64,000 nucleotides of DNA. Origin: JAJYIW01 sp963781665 (GTDB taxonomy: Bacteria; Chloroflexota; Anaerolineae; Anaerolineales; Anaerolineaceae). Location of the stretch: contig CAWAGA010000002.1 of the NCBI GenBank assembly GCA_963781665.1, forward strand, positions 2,852,001 through 2,916,000. Direction: 5' to 3'. Below the pieces are notes generated by a model that was given only the letters and a program-made list of their open reading frames with translations, was not told where the DNA came from and searched no databases. Both the position numbers and the translations under genes were made by a program. Positions 27,666-36,426 of the stretch are shown here, one piece after another. The stretch's first letter is position 1. The number at the start of each line of letters is the position of its first letter.

Positions 27666-30511
27666 GGCATCACCTGCCCAGACTGTAAAGCCGACATTAG
27701 ATCTTCTTTCAAGACTGACAGCCCTCGGGTGATATCAGAACCTAGGTGGATCCGCCCTACCCTGCGTCCATGTTTTTGCAACGCTTCCATATCGCCTAGC
27801 GCTTGAGCTTGCTTGAAGATACCAAAGGTATATGGAGCACCAGGAATCGGGACATCCTTAACATCATCAGCGGTCAATTGGATGAACAACCCTGTGTTTG
27901 GGCCGCCTTTATGAAACTGGCCCGTGGAATGCAAGAAACGTGGTCCATAACCCAGCGTTGTGGCGATATGCATATGGTCCTGCAGTAGCAGGCGGATATC
28001 TTGCAAAGCCTGCTGGGTAGCTTTGTCTTCAGTTATGTAGGCCATCAGGGAAATATAATCCCCCACACGAGCCTGAACTAAAAAGAGCTTTAGTGTTTCG
28101 GGTACGGTTGTGGCTTTTTCAGCGAAATAGAGTTTTAACGGATCTTCGATCAAGGACGGTTTTGCTTCAGGCAATTTGCCTCGATCGCGGACTGTCGCCA
28201 GAAGGCGGTTTGTATTGTCCTTGCTTTCCTGGACGTTGGGTTGGTTGAATGCATTGATCCCAAGGATTGCACCGGCGGTGGCGGTGGCAATCTCCCAGCG
28301 GAAGAATTCCTGTCCCAGATCCAAAAGATCATCTAAATAGATCGTAATCACAGGTTGGCCAGATTCACGCAGAGAAGAAACGCTGCGCTCCAATATATTG
28401 TCCGTTTCATCCTTCATCCGGATGTAGATGAACACCCGGTCCTTTCCATACACGTCTGGCTCACCTGCAGGTTCACCCGCCACCGGTAAGAGGCCAGTCC
28501 CTTCCTTCCCGGTGCTTTCAGCCAGGAGCTGCTCGAGCCACATCCCCAGAGGAGAGAGGGCTTTCGGAACCAGGAAGGTTACTTTATTTCTTTTGCTATT
28601 TTTAGCCAATTCACCCAGTGCTGCGCCCAGCATTAGCCCTGGATTATCGTGGGCTGGAACACAGGAAGCGCAACCGTGCATCATGCGCAAAGCCCGCGAC
28701 AGGAGTTCATTCACATCGATGCCCATCAGAGAAGGCGGAACCAGGCCGAAATAAGAAAGGGCAGAATAGCGCCCACCGATATCGGCAAAATTTATAAATG
28801 TCTTTCGATAAGCCCTCTCCTGTGCCACCTTTACTAGAGGGGTGCCTGGGTCGGTGATGACACAGAAGTTCTCTCCTGCGTGTTCGCCTTTGATTTGTTT
28901 GACTTTCTGGTAGAAATAATCGGCGAAAGCCAGGGGTTCAGCCGTGGTACCTGATTTGCTGGCAACGATGAAAAGCGTATCTGCGATGGGAAGCGTTTTT
29001 TCAATTTTCAGGATGGTGGCAGGGTCAGTGGAATCCAGAACAGTCAGAGGCAATGCATCATCGGCCGGAGTAAAGATACGTTCAAAAACCAGGGGAGTCA
29101 GGCTGCTGCCACCCATGCCCATATGCAGAACATGCCGAAAGCCGGCGCGCAGAATCTCATTCTTGAAATCGTAGAGCTCTCTCAAGTTTTCTTCCATCTT
29201 CGCGGCAACATGCAACCAACCTAAGGCATTTCGGATTTCGCCCTGGTCCTTTGAATCGGTTTTCCAGAGGCTTGGATCTTTCTGCCACAAATGAGTGCTA
29301 AAATGAGTCGCCTCGAGGCCGGATATCCGCTCTTGAATGGTTTTGTGATCATTACCCAAAACAAAAGTCTGCCGGTCCACCGGTTCTTGAAATGATGTAG
29401 CTCTTTTTTCCTGCAAAGAAGCCATCAATTGTTTGAAAGCCTGGCTGAATTTCGTTACCCCTTCATCTTCAAGTTTTTGTGTCAATACGTCCAGGTCCAA
29501 TCCGGCTTGCGGTAATGCTTCCAATACACGATAAGCCTCCTGTGTACCTTCTTCCAACCGTGAGGCCGGTTTTCCATGATCGCGATACGCATTAAGGGTT
29601 TCAAGCGGAATGGTATTAATGGTTTCGCTGCCGATTAATGTCTCAACGTACTTTATATCGCTGTAATCCGGATCCTTGGTGCTGGTACTCGCCCATAACA
29701 GGCGTTGGGGATGAGCACCCTGGTGGGATAATTTTTGAAATCGCTCACTACCAAAAATTTCCTGATAGATCTGGTAGGCCACTTTGGCGCTGGCAATTGC
29801 AACCTGCCCGTGCAGTCCAGCCGCGATCTCCGCCATAGGGCCGCCTTGCAGCCTTAATCTCTCGAGGATAGGGTCAAGCAGCGCGTCAATCCGGCTCAGG
29901 AAGAAACTCGCTACCGAAGCAATGCGAGTCATGGGTTTGCCATGCGATGCCAGGATCTCCAACCCGGCCTGATAGGCTTCCGCTACCTCCCGGTAGCGCG
30001 GCAGTCCGAAGAGCAGCGTAATGTTGACATTGATCCCTTCTCCAATCAATTGTTGGATGGCAGGCAACCCTTCTCGAGTTGCCGGGACTTTGATGAAAAG
30101 ATTCGGACGGTTTACTGCAGCCCACAGCTTTCGAGCCTCTATAATGGTTGCAACTGTCTCGTGAGCCAGTTTGGGAGAAACCTCAAGGCTCACATACCCG
30201 TCACCACCTTCCAGCCGATCATAAATGGGGCGAAAGAGATCAGCGGCATGTTGGATATCTTCTATCGTGAGCGCCGTGTATATTTCTTCAATGCTTTTGC
30301 TTTCCAATGCCATAGTGCGAATGGCGTTGTCGTAATCATGACTCCCTGCTATGGCTTTCTCAAAGATTGACGGGTTCGAGGTTAGTCCGCTCACACCATC
30401 CTGATCGATCAACTCCTGAATTTCCCCGTTATCAAGCGCATTTCGCCTGAGATAATCGAGCCAGACACTTTGCCCAAAGCTCTCTAAACCTAATAAAGGA
30501 CTCCTGTTCAT
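27662..30511 (-). CDS. tal-pgi: bifunctional transaldolase / glucose-6-phosphate isomerase
   Basis: A 949-aa fusion. Residues about 1-365 are transaldolase, with the Schiff-base Lys in LFIKVPATREG and the SNPSIFEKAI motif. Residues about 370-949 are glucose-6-phosphate isomerase, with the sugar-phosphate loop VASKSGTTAEPLAF and GGRYSALSYFG. It links the non-oxidative pentose-phosphate branch to glycolysis in one polypeptide. It has AAGGAG 7 bases before ATG, lies 3 bp after rpiB and overlaps the HAD gene, so it sits inside a tkt-rpiB-tal/pgi-HAD operon. Such fusions are known from several bacteria. The sequence is intact. Confidence 0.93.
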   Translation of the reverse strand: MNRSPLLGLESFGQSVWLDYLRRNALDNGEIQELIDQDGVSGLTSNPSIFEKAIAGSHDYDNAIRTMALESKSIEEIYTALTIEDIQHAADLFRPIYDRLEGGDGYVSLEVSPKLAHETVATIIEARKLWAAVNRPNLFIKVPATREGLPAIQQLIGEGINVNITLLFGLPRYREVAEAYQAGLEILASHGKPMTRIASVASFFLSRIDALLDPILERLRLQGGPMAEIAAGLHGQVAIASAKVAYQIYQEIFGSERFQKLSHQGAHPQRLLWASTSTKDPDYSDIKYVETLIGSETINTIPLETLNAYRDHGKPASRLEEGTQEAYRVLEALPQAGLDLDVLTQKLEDEGVTKFSQAFKQLMASLQEKRATSFQEPVDRQTFVLGNDHKTIQERISGLEATHFSTHLWQKDPSLWKTDSKDQGEIRNALGWLHVAAKMEENLRELYDFKNEILRAGFRHVLHMGMGGSSLTPLVFERIFTPADDALPLTVLDSTDPATILKIEKTLPIADTLFIVASKSGTTAEPLAFADYFYQKVKQIKGEHAGENFCVITDPGTPLVKVAQERAYRKTFINFADIGGRYSALSYFGLVPPSLMGIDVNELLSRALRMMHGCASCVPAHDNPGLMLGAALGELAKNSKRNKVTFLVPKALSPLGMWLEQLLAESTGKEGTGLLPVAGEPAGEPDVYGKDRVFIYIRMKDETDNILERSVSSLRESGQPVITIYLDDLLDLGQEFFRWEIATATAGAILGINAFNQPNVQESKDNTNRLLATVRDRGKLPEAKPSLIEDPLKLYFAEKATTVPETLKLFLVQARVGDYISLMAYITEDKATQQALQDIRLLLQDHMHIATTLGYGPRFLHSTGQFHKGGPNTGLFIQLTADDVKDVPIPGAPYTFGIFKQAQALGDMEALQKHGRRVGRIHLGSDITRGLSVLKEDLMSALQSGQVMP

Positions 30512-30514
30512 TTT

Positions 30515-30964
30515 CTACTCCTTGCATTCTAGCGCAGCCACTTTTGCCAGGCGCCGTTCAAAGCGTTCGGCTCTCACTGGCTGAGCTGCGAGATAAATTT
30601 GAATAATTTCCCAGGTCAACGCAAAACCCATTACGCGCCCGCCCCGGCAAAGCAAGTTCATCTCATCATCCTCCACACCTTGATGAGCAGAGAAACTCTC
30701 ATGGATCAACGCAGAGCGGACACCGGCAACTTTGTTGGTCGCGAAACTAGCGCCAACACCGCTGCCACAAATTGCTATACCGCGTTCCACTTCACCTCGC
30801 CCTATTGCCCGGGCCAACGGGATGACAAAGTCGGGGTAGTCGTCTTCAGGGTCTAAACGATAAGCTCCAAAATCTCGTACCTCGTGACCGGAATCACGCA
30901 GCATCTTTAAGAGGGGCTCCTTCAAGATATAGCCGCCATGATCCGTTGCGAATCTGAGTTTCAT
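30515..30964 (-). CDS. rpiB: ribose-5-phosphate isomerase B
   Basis: Interconverts ribose 5-phosphate and ribulose 5-phosphate. The RpiB/LacAB fold is clear: KLRFATDHGGYILK at the N-terminus, the catalytic Cys in GIAICGSGVG, and NLLCRGGRVMG near the C-terminus. The start at ATG 30964 is preferred over GTG 30970 because AGAAGG stands 5 bases before it (149 aa, normal length). It lies 22 bp after tkt and 3 bp before tal-pgi. Confidence 0.92.
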   Translation of the reverse strand: MKLRFATDHGGYILKEPLLKMLRDSGHEVRDFGAYRLDPEDDYPDFVIPLARAIGRGEVERGIAICGSGVGASFATNKVAGVRSALIHESFSAHQGVEDDEMNLLCRGGRVMGFALTWEIIQIYLAAQPVRAERFERRLAKVAALECKE

Positions 30965-30986
30965 ATCCACCTTCTTTCTTTACCGA

Positions 30987-33080
30987 TCATGCTTTTTTGG
31001 GTTGTTTAACAATCGCAAGGGCCTGCTGGGTAACATGATCGGCGCTAAAACCGTACTCACGCATGACAATCCCTCCCGGAGCCGATGCGCCAAACCGGTC
31101 CACTCCGATCACATTGAGGCCCGGGCCAACGTAAGAGCGCCAACCCAGAGAAACGCCAGCTTCGATAGCCAGCATGGGTACTTCCGGAGGCAAAACCGCT
31201 TCTCGATATGAAACAGGTTGGGTATCAAACAAATTCCAACAAGGTAAGCTGACCACACGTGCCCTGACACCCTGGGACTCCAATTTCTCGCGTGCTGCCA
31301 ACGCTAGATGAACTTCCGAACCGGTGGCGATCAAGGTGATATCCGCCGGAGGTTTTCCGGTTGCGTGTGCCAGCACGTAGCCACCTGAACGAACGCCAAG
31401 TGGGAGCTGAGGATATTTCTGCAGATCGAGGACTGGTAGATTTTGGCGGGAGAGCACCAGAGCTACCGGCCCGGCTTGATGTTCAATGGCGATCCGCCAG
31501 GCAGCAGCCGTTTCGTTGGCGTCAGCCGGGCGGATGACCAACATGTTGGGGATCGAACGTAACCCCAACAGCTGTTCGACCGGTTCGTGGGTGGGGCCAT
31601 CCTCACCTAAAGCGATGCTGTCGTGCGTATAAACATAGATCACATGCAGACCCATTAAGGCTGCCAGGCGTATAGAAGGGCGCATGTAATCGGAGAAGAT
31701 CAGGAAAGTAGACCCAAAAGGGATCGTTCCTCCATGAGCCGCCATTCCGTTCAGGATGGCTCCCATGCCATGCTCGCGGATACCGAAATGAAGGTTGCTG
31801 CCGGAGTACTTCCAACCGCCGCCGACAGACCCCTGGGGATCATCAATCGTTTCATAGGGGCTTTCAAAGTCGCCTCTCCCAGCTAGAGCGGTGTGTGTCG
31901 ATGGATCCAGGTCTGCTGAACCCCCGATGAAGGTGGGAAGTTTGAGCGTGATCGCATTCATCACTTTCCCAGAAGCCACCCGCGTAGCCATGCCTTTGTC
32001 GTTTGGGGGAAACACTGGAATATCTTTATCCCAGCCATCTGGTAATGCACCTCGCATCCATTGATGCATTTCCTCGGCTAATTCTGGATAAGCCTGTGAG
32101 TATGCGGAAAATCTTCTTTCCCATTCCACTTCAGCTTGCTTTCCACGGTTGACGGCTTCCCGAAAATGAGCCTGGACTTCTTCTGGGATGTGGAAGTCAG
32201 GTTCGAGTGGCCAGCCAAGGTTTTCTTTGGTCAGTTTCACCTCCCCCACGCCCAGGGGTGAGCCATGGGCTTCGAAGGTATCCTGTTTGTTGGGTGAACC
32301 GTAGCCCAGATGGGTTTGTACCAGGATGAGAGAAGGCTTTTCTTTGTTTTGATGGGCAGCCTTGATGGCACGCTCGATTGCTGCCAGGTCATTCCCATCT
32401 TCAACGGATTGCGTGTACCATCCATAGGCATTGAAGCGTTTTTTGACATCTTCCGTGAAAGTAAGGTCTGTAGCTGCGGACAAAGTGACATGATTGTTAT
32501 CGTACAGGTAAATGAGCTTCCAAAGCCGCAAGTGTCCTGCCAGAGAAGCAGCCTCAGCAGTAACACCTTCCATCAAATCGCCGTCACTGACCAGGCTATA
32601 GGTGTAATGATCGACGATCTGATGTCCTGATCGGTTATAACGGGCCGCCAAAAAAGCTTCCGCCATTGCCATCCCCACTCCGTTCCCAAACCCCTGGCCA
32701 AGTGGTCCGGTCGTCACTTCGACCCCGGGAGTGAGGCCGCGTTCGGGATGTCCGGGAGTTATGCTGCCCCACTGGCGAAACTGCTGGATCTGTTCGAGAG
32801 GAAGATCATAGCCCGTAAGGTACAGCAAACTGTAAAGCAGCATCGAACCATGCCCGGCCGATAAGACGAACCGGTCGCGGTCGAACCAGGTGGGGTTGGA
32901 GGGATTGTGCTTCAGGAATCGCGTCCATAAAACGTAAGCAAAAGGGGCTGCACCCATGGGCAAGCCAGGGTGACCGCTGTTCGCCTTCTGGATAGCATCT
33001 ATTGAAAGGAAACGGATCGTATTGATGGATAAATTGTCCAGATCAATCGGTGATGATTTTTTTAAATTTTCGTTACTCAT
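30987..33080 (-). CDS. tkt: transketolase
   Basis: Thiamine-diphosphate enzyme moving two-carbon units between sugar phosphates. The 697-aa length and motifs are standard: NSGHPGLPMGAAP, the TPP/Mg motif SDGDLMEGVTAEAASLAGHL with the following NNHVTLSA, the GIREHGMGAILNG segment of the pyrimidine domain with the catalytic Glu, and DSIALGEDGPTHEP. It is the first intact gene of the operon tkt-rpiB-tal/pgi-HAD. Its start lies within the end of a truncated PPK2 reading frame, so its own upstream region has been replaced by a deletion junction and its present promoter is unclear. Confidence 0.95.
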   Translation of the reverse strand: MSNENLKKSSPIDLDNLSINTIRFLSIDAIQKANSGHPGLPMGAAPFAYVLWTRFLKHNPSNPTWFDRDRFVLSAGHGSMLLYSLLYLTGYDLPLEQIQQFRQWGSITPGHPERGLTPGVEVTTGPLGQGFGNGVGMAMAEAFLAARYNRSGHQIVDHYTYSLVSDGDLMEGVTAEAASLAGHLRLWKLIYLYDNNHVTLSAATDLTFTEDVKKRFNAYGWYTQSVEDGNDLAAIERAIKAAHQNKEKPSLILVQTHLGYGSPNKQDTFEAHGSPLGVGEVKLTKENLGWPLEPDFHIPEEVQAHFREAVNRGKQAEVEWERRFSAYSQAYPELAEEMHQWMRGALPDGWDKDIPVFPPNDKGMATRVASGKVMNAITLKLPTFIGGSADLDPSTHTALAGRGDFESPYETIDDPQGSVGGGWKYSGSNLHFGIREHGMGAILNGMAAHGGTIPFGSTFLIFSDYMRPSIRLAALMGLHVIYVYTHDSIALGEDGPTHEPVEQLLGLRSIPNMLVIRPADANETAAAWRIAIEHQAGPVALVLSRQNLPVLDLQKYPQLPLGVRSGGYVLAHATGKPPADITLIATGSEVHLALAAREKLESQGVRARVVSLPCWNLFDTQPVSYREAVLPPEVPMLAIEAGVSLGWRSYVGPGLNVIGVDRFGASAPGGIVMREYGFSADHVTQQALAIVKQPKKA

Positions 33081-33223
33081 TCGAGTTTTTGTCGTCCTTA
33101 CCGGCGGCGTCCATCCCCTGAAAAATCAACTGGAGCGCATTAGTGGTTGGAGGCGTAGTGAAGGCGTTGCAGTGAACTCAACGCCTCAATGTGCTTTCCC
33201 AGGAGTTTTTTTATATCGCTCAT
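33073..33223 (-). pseudogene. polyphosphate kinase 2 N-terminal fragment (copy 1)
   Basis: From ATG 33223 the frame reads KKLLGKHIEALSSLQRLHYA then stops. After a one-base shift it continues LQLIFQGMDAAGKD, the PPK2 Walker A region with its Lys intact. It then runs out of homology exactly at the tkt start (KNSNE, stop at 33073). About 80 percent of the protein is gone. Together with the following 100 bp it is clearly similar to the sequence at 35258-35490. Confidence 0.7.
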
Positions 33224-33513
33224 TCGACTTGCAGAAATGATTGATAATTGTCGGCCTCTCACTGAGATTGATCTTTTTTCCGGCCTGCCCCCGGAATTCT
33301 TTTGGATTAATTTTCATCTGGAAGATTGTTCCATCCTTGTTTACTATCCTTCGAATCATGACATTTTTTTAAGGGGGAATGCATATTCGGATACAATGGC
33401 ATCACCTCATTTCATTTGCGAATACGGACGGTTTAGCCCGGTGGATGTCATTATTGACTAAATGTCTACTGGATAATCTTTATTTCAGTGTCCGGTGGAA
33501 AGCATGGATATGG
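33224..33513. other. upstream region of the PPK2 fragment
   Basis: No gene. The part 33285-33330 resembles 35440-35485 upstream of the other PPK2 relic, so the duplication included flanking sequence. Confidence 0.4.
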
Positions 33514-33987
33514 TCAAGGTAGGCCTGTTGCTGCTCTGAGCCAACCTTTCTGTTTCCATGAATCCAAATATCGGGGTTCGGGCCAGATTCCTACTGGATT
33601 GAAGTCTGACCATTCAACGGGAAAAATTAGCCCGCTACGATTGGGTTGTGACCAGCCAAATTCGATCTCCCGATCGCAGCTTGCGCAATTCACATAGAAC
33701 ATGTCATTTCCCGGGTTATCCTCCTGCTCGAATATTTCATACTCTTCTGGTGATGAAGTAGAGTTGTCTTTTACATACTCGCTGTAATCCATTTGTGCAT
33801 CATCATTTTTTTCTTTTTCAATTTTTTCCTTGAATTCAAAGTGCCAGAGATGATTAGCCTCGAGTGGTCCCCATTCCTGCCAGTTTTCAGTATCTGGACC
33901 GGCCAGGATGGTCCAAACGCGAGAGACGGTCGTCCTGTGACCACCGCATGTTTTACAGGTAAATTTCAAGGATTGGTCATTATTCAT
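33514..33987 (-). CDS. cysteine-rich zinc-ribbon-like protein, unknown function
   Basis: 157 aa with two Cys pairs, CKTC near residue 11 and CASC near residue 102, likely one zinc site, joined by an acidic, Lys/Asp-rich middle. The C-terminus (EIEFGWSQPNRSGLIFPVEW) is aromatic. I do not recognise the family. It lies 148 bp downstream of a PRC-barrel gene on the same strand. The same arrangement, with this gene reduced to a 114-bp relic, recurs at 58396-59160, so the two genes were probably duplicated as a unit. Confidence 0.62.
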   Translation of the reverse strand: MNNDQSLKFTCKTCGGHRTTVSRVWTILAGPDTENWQEWGPLEANHLWHFEFKEKIEKEKNDDAQMDYSEYVKDNSTSSPEEYEIFEQEDNPGNDMFYVNCASCDREIEFGWSQPNRSGLIFPVEWSDFNPVGIWPEPRYLDSWKQKGWLRAATGLP

Positions 33988-34135
33988 GGTTGTACTGTAC
34001 TCCTTCTATCAATCATCCATTCCGGATGGCATTCATCTATCGATGGAAAGCGCCTGGGAAGCCTCGCAAGAAATTTGGTCAAATCCGAGTTGACTTTTCA
34101 TCCGTTGAACGAGGTCGCCCAACCAACCTCAACGA

Positions 34136-34774
34136 TCAAGCCCAATGCCTCTTCAATGGAAAGGTTGGTAGAGATTCGACCTGCTGCTTATCGAGCTTCA
34201 GGAACACAGTATCGTCGTGTGTATCACCCATCTCCGATAGAGGGATGATCACATCTTTTTTTCCCCATAAATGGCCTTCTCGCATTACCAGGTGAGTGAT
34301 GTGATCGTTTTCCGGGTTGACAACGAATTCATCGACTTTACCAACAAAGCCGTCCGTCGCCTCCACCCGTGTCCCACGGGTCACAGCCAGTTCTCCGGCA
34401 GGGATCTGCAGATGCTCAACAGGTATCTGCTCTGTCCTTTTAGGTGAAACATAAGGTAAATAATAGAACTGCCCCTGCGCGTACATTCCACCTTCATACC
34501 CAAGAATCCTGTCTGGCATTTTCTCTTCTACATATGTCGTTTTGATAAACGGATTCATCTTCTGCAGCTCTGCCTTGCTGCAGTTCAGCCGGATGGTATC
34601 AGATTTTGTTTCGGTCACAAAATCAACCGGTACAATGTATTCAGTGTTGGGAGAAGAATTCTCTTTCACCACGAAATGGGTCACCTGGTCGATAACCGGG
34701 TTTATCAGCACATATTCGGACCTTCCAAAGATCCCATCGATACACTCAACTTGAGCGTTCAAAGAAATTTCCAT
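34136..34774 (-). CDS. PRC-barrel domain protein, copy 1
   Basis: 212 aa containing two PRC-barrel-like halves: residues about 1-75 (GRSEYVLINPVIDQVTHFVV) and about 125-205 (DGFVGKVDEFVVNPENDHIT, GKKDVIIPLSEMG). PRC barrels occur in RNA-processing and photosynthetic proteins and in many stress-associated bacterial proteins, where the role is unknown. There is no signal peptide. Two further genes of identical length lie at 58522 and 62378. GGAG precedes the ATG, and a conserved element lies about 98 bp upstream (34866-34915). This copy is the most diverged of the three, especially in the linker. Confidence 0.85.
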   Translation of the reverse strand: MEISLNAQVECIDGIFGRSEYVLINPVIDQVTHFVVKENSSPNTEYIVPVDFVTETKSDTIRLNCSKAELQKMNPFIKTTYVEEKMPDRILGYEGGMYAQGQFYYLPYVSPKRTEQIPVEHLQIPAGELAVTRGTRVEATDGFVGKVDEFVVNPENDHITHLVMREGHLWGKKDVIIPLSEMGDTHDDTVFLKLDKQQVESLPTFPLKRHWA

Positions 34775-34865
34775 TTTTTTTAATCTCCATAATTTATCTT
34801 CCGGACTTCAATATTTATCCATCCTTTCATTTAGATGGTCTTTAGGTACAAATCATTCTAAACAA

Positions 34866-34915
34866 AAAGAGCTATCGATGTCCTGCATACAACCTATTAA
34901 ATATCTAAAAAAACC
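34866..34915 (-). promoter_or_regulatory. shared upstream element, site 1 (PRC copy 1)
   Basis: Plus-strand reading: GCTATCGATGTCC, nine bases, then CCTATTAAATATCTAAAAA. It aligns without gaps to 42519-42569 and 63104-63153, and partly to 59252-59300, always 90-105 bp before a start codon. Confidence 0.55.
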
Positions 34916-35400
34916 AATAGGCGTAGGTAGAATTTGATGACTCGAGTTCCGTTTCGATAGAGATGGTTCTTCAGATCCAAGATGGAACGATATCGCTCCT
35001 GCCAAATAGTCCCCTCGTCGAGCAACTCATCCGGAAGCCCATGTATGCGGAGAATCTTCGGATGCACACGAACGATGGGCACTTCCACATAATAGGAACG
35101 GAAAAATGCCGATATGTCCGCGTTCAGGCAGATGGCGGGTCGTACGCTAAAAAAATCATGGTCTAATGCCTTGGCAATCGGCTGTTTAAAACTGAAAACC
35201 TGGCAGCCTTGCGGATTGATACCAGACATGATGTGCCGGATGGCGCTATCCGCGCCAGCGGCGTCCATTGCCTGAATAATCAACAGCTATGCATAGTGGT
35301 TCGACGCGTAGTAAAGGAGTTGGAGCGAGCTTAACAGCTTAACGTGTTCTCTTCGACGTTTGTGATAACGCTTCTTTGACTTGAAGAAGGGTTTCATCTT
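34897..35400 (-). pseudogene. polyphosphate kinase 2, decayed (copy 2)
   Basis: The PPK2 signature is clear: LLIIQAMDAAG, RHIMSGINPQGCQVFSFKQP, and RSYYVEVPIVRVHP. Three defects are visible. An in-frame TAG at 35287-35289 follows YYASNHYA. The Walker A Lys is replaced by Ala (MDAAGADS in place of the family's MDAAGKDG). The protein ends after NGTRVIKFYLRL, losing about 110 residues, because the frame runs into the shared upstream element. It cannot be active. It lies between atpG and PRC copy 1. Confidence 0.78.
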
Positions 35401-35532
35401 CGTCGGCTATTTTCTAAGTTGAACCTTTTCTCCTGACCGCACACTGAAATTTTTTTGATTTGATTTTCATCTTCAACTTTTTAGCCGGGCCAGCCGCGTT
35501 AATCACATGGCTTTCGCCTTGCTATATGCACA

Positions 35533-36426
35533 TCAATTTTCCGCTCCGCTCAGTGCTTCAAAGCCAGAGATGACGTCGAATAGTTCCTCATCGATGCCAC
35601 TCTGGCGCATCCGATGGAATGTCCTATTGAGGTTCTCCAGCGATTCGTCAATGTTTTTATCCGCCCGTTGCATCGCCGCGAGACGGCTCGCATTCTCGCT
35701 CGAGAGGGATTCGGCACACGCCCGATACAGTGAGACGAAAAGATATTCACGGATAAGGGCCTGCAAAGTTCCAACACTGCCCCCCATAACCTCAGGCAGG
35801 CTTCCTGTTGGCCACGGAAGATCGGCCAGCATGCGGCGCCAGTTTTCATCCAGCGGTAGCAGTCGTTGACTGACGGGCGTATATACCGCCCCCGACATGG
35901 GACGGTTGTAAAAGAGGTGGAGTTCAGTGACTTCACGCTGGTTGTGGCGCGTCTCGCTCTCCATTAGAATCTGTCCGACGAGTGGGGTGATAGCCTTGAC
36001 AGAGTTTGGCACAGTGAAAACCCCAGCTAAAGGCAGACCCGCGTCAACCAGGCGTGCATGAACACGCTCCCCGACAGCCCAGACCTCGGGTTTACCCGGC
36101 AGGGCCGCGAGTGTTTTGACAGTAAAATCGGTCACTACATCATTAAATTGCCCCACCAGTCCCTGATCTGAACCGAACACAACCGCGGCAATTGTTCCGG
36201 CAACTTTTAATCCTTCCCGGTCTGCAATTAATAGTGCCGGCCCGCTTTCCCGGAAGCAAATACTTAAACCCAGTTCCACCGTACGGTAGTAATCGGCCAA
36301 GGACAGAACCGATTTCTCATATTGCCCAATGCTCGACGCGGCTACGGCTTTCATCGTGCGCACGACGGATTGGAGATCCCCGGCATCTTTGATCTTTCGT
36401 CGTAGGGTTGCCGTGGTGTCGCTCAA
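35533..36426 (-). CDS. atpG: N-type ATPase gamma subunit
   Basis: Central rotor shaft of the F1 part, 297 aa. The N-terminal helix (TLRRKIKDAGDLQSVVRTMK) and C-terminal helix (NLNRTFHRMRQSGIDEELFD) are the coiled-coil halves of gamma. The start overlaps the atpA stop by four bases. It is the last gene of the atpDCQRBEFAG order, which defines N-ATPase operons; no separate atpH follows. The sequence is intact. Confidence 0.92.
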   Translation of the reverse strand: MSDTTATLRRKIKDAGDLQSVVRTMKAVAASSIGQYEKSVLSLADYYRTVELGLSICFRESGPALLIADREGLKVAGTIAAVVFGSDQGLVGQFNDVVTDFTVKTLAALPGKPEVWAVGERVHARLVDAGLPLAGVFTVPNSVKAITPLVGQILMESETRHNQREVTELHLFYNRPMSGAVYTPVSQRLLPLDENWRRMLADLPWPTGSLPEVMGGSVGTLQALIREYLFVSLYRACAESLSSENASRLAAMQRADKNIDESLENLNRTFHRMRQSGIDEELFDVISGFEALSGAEN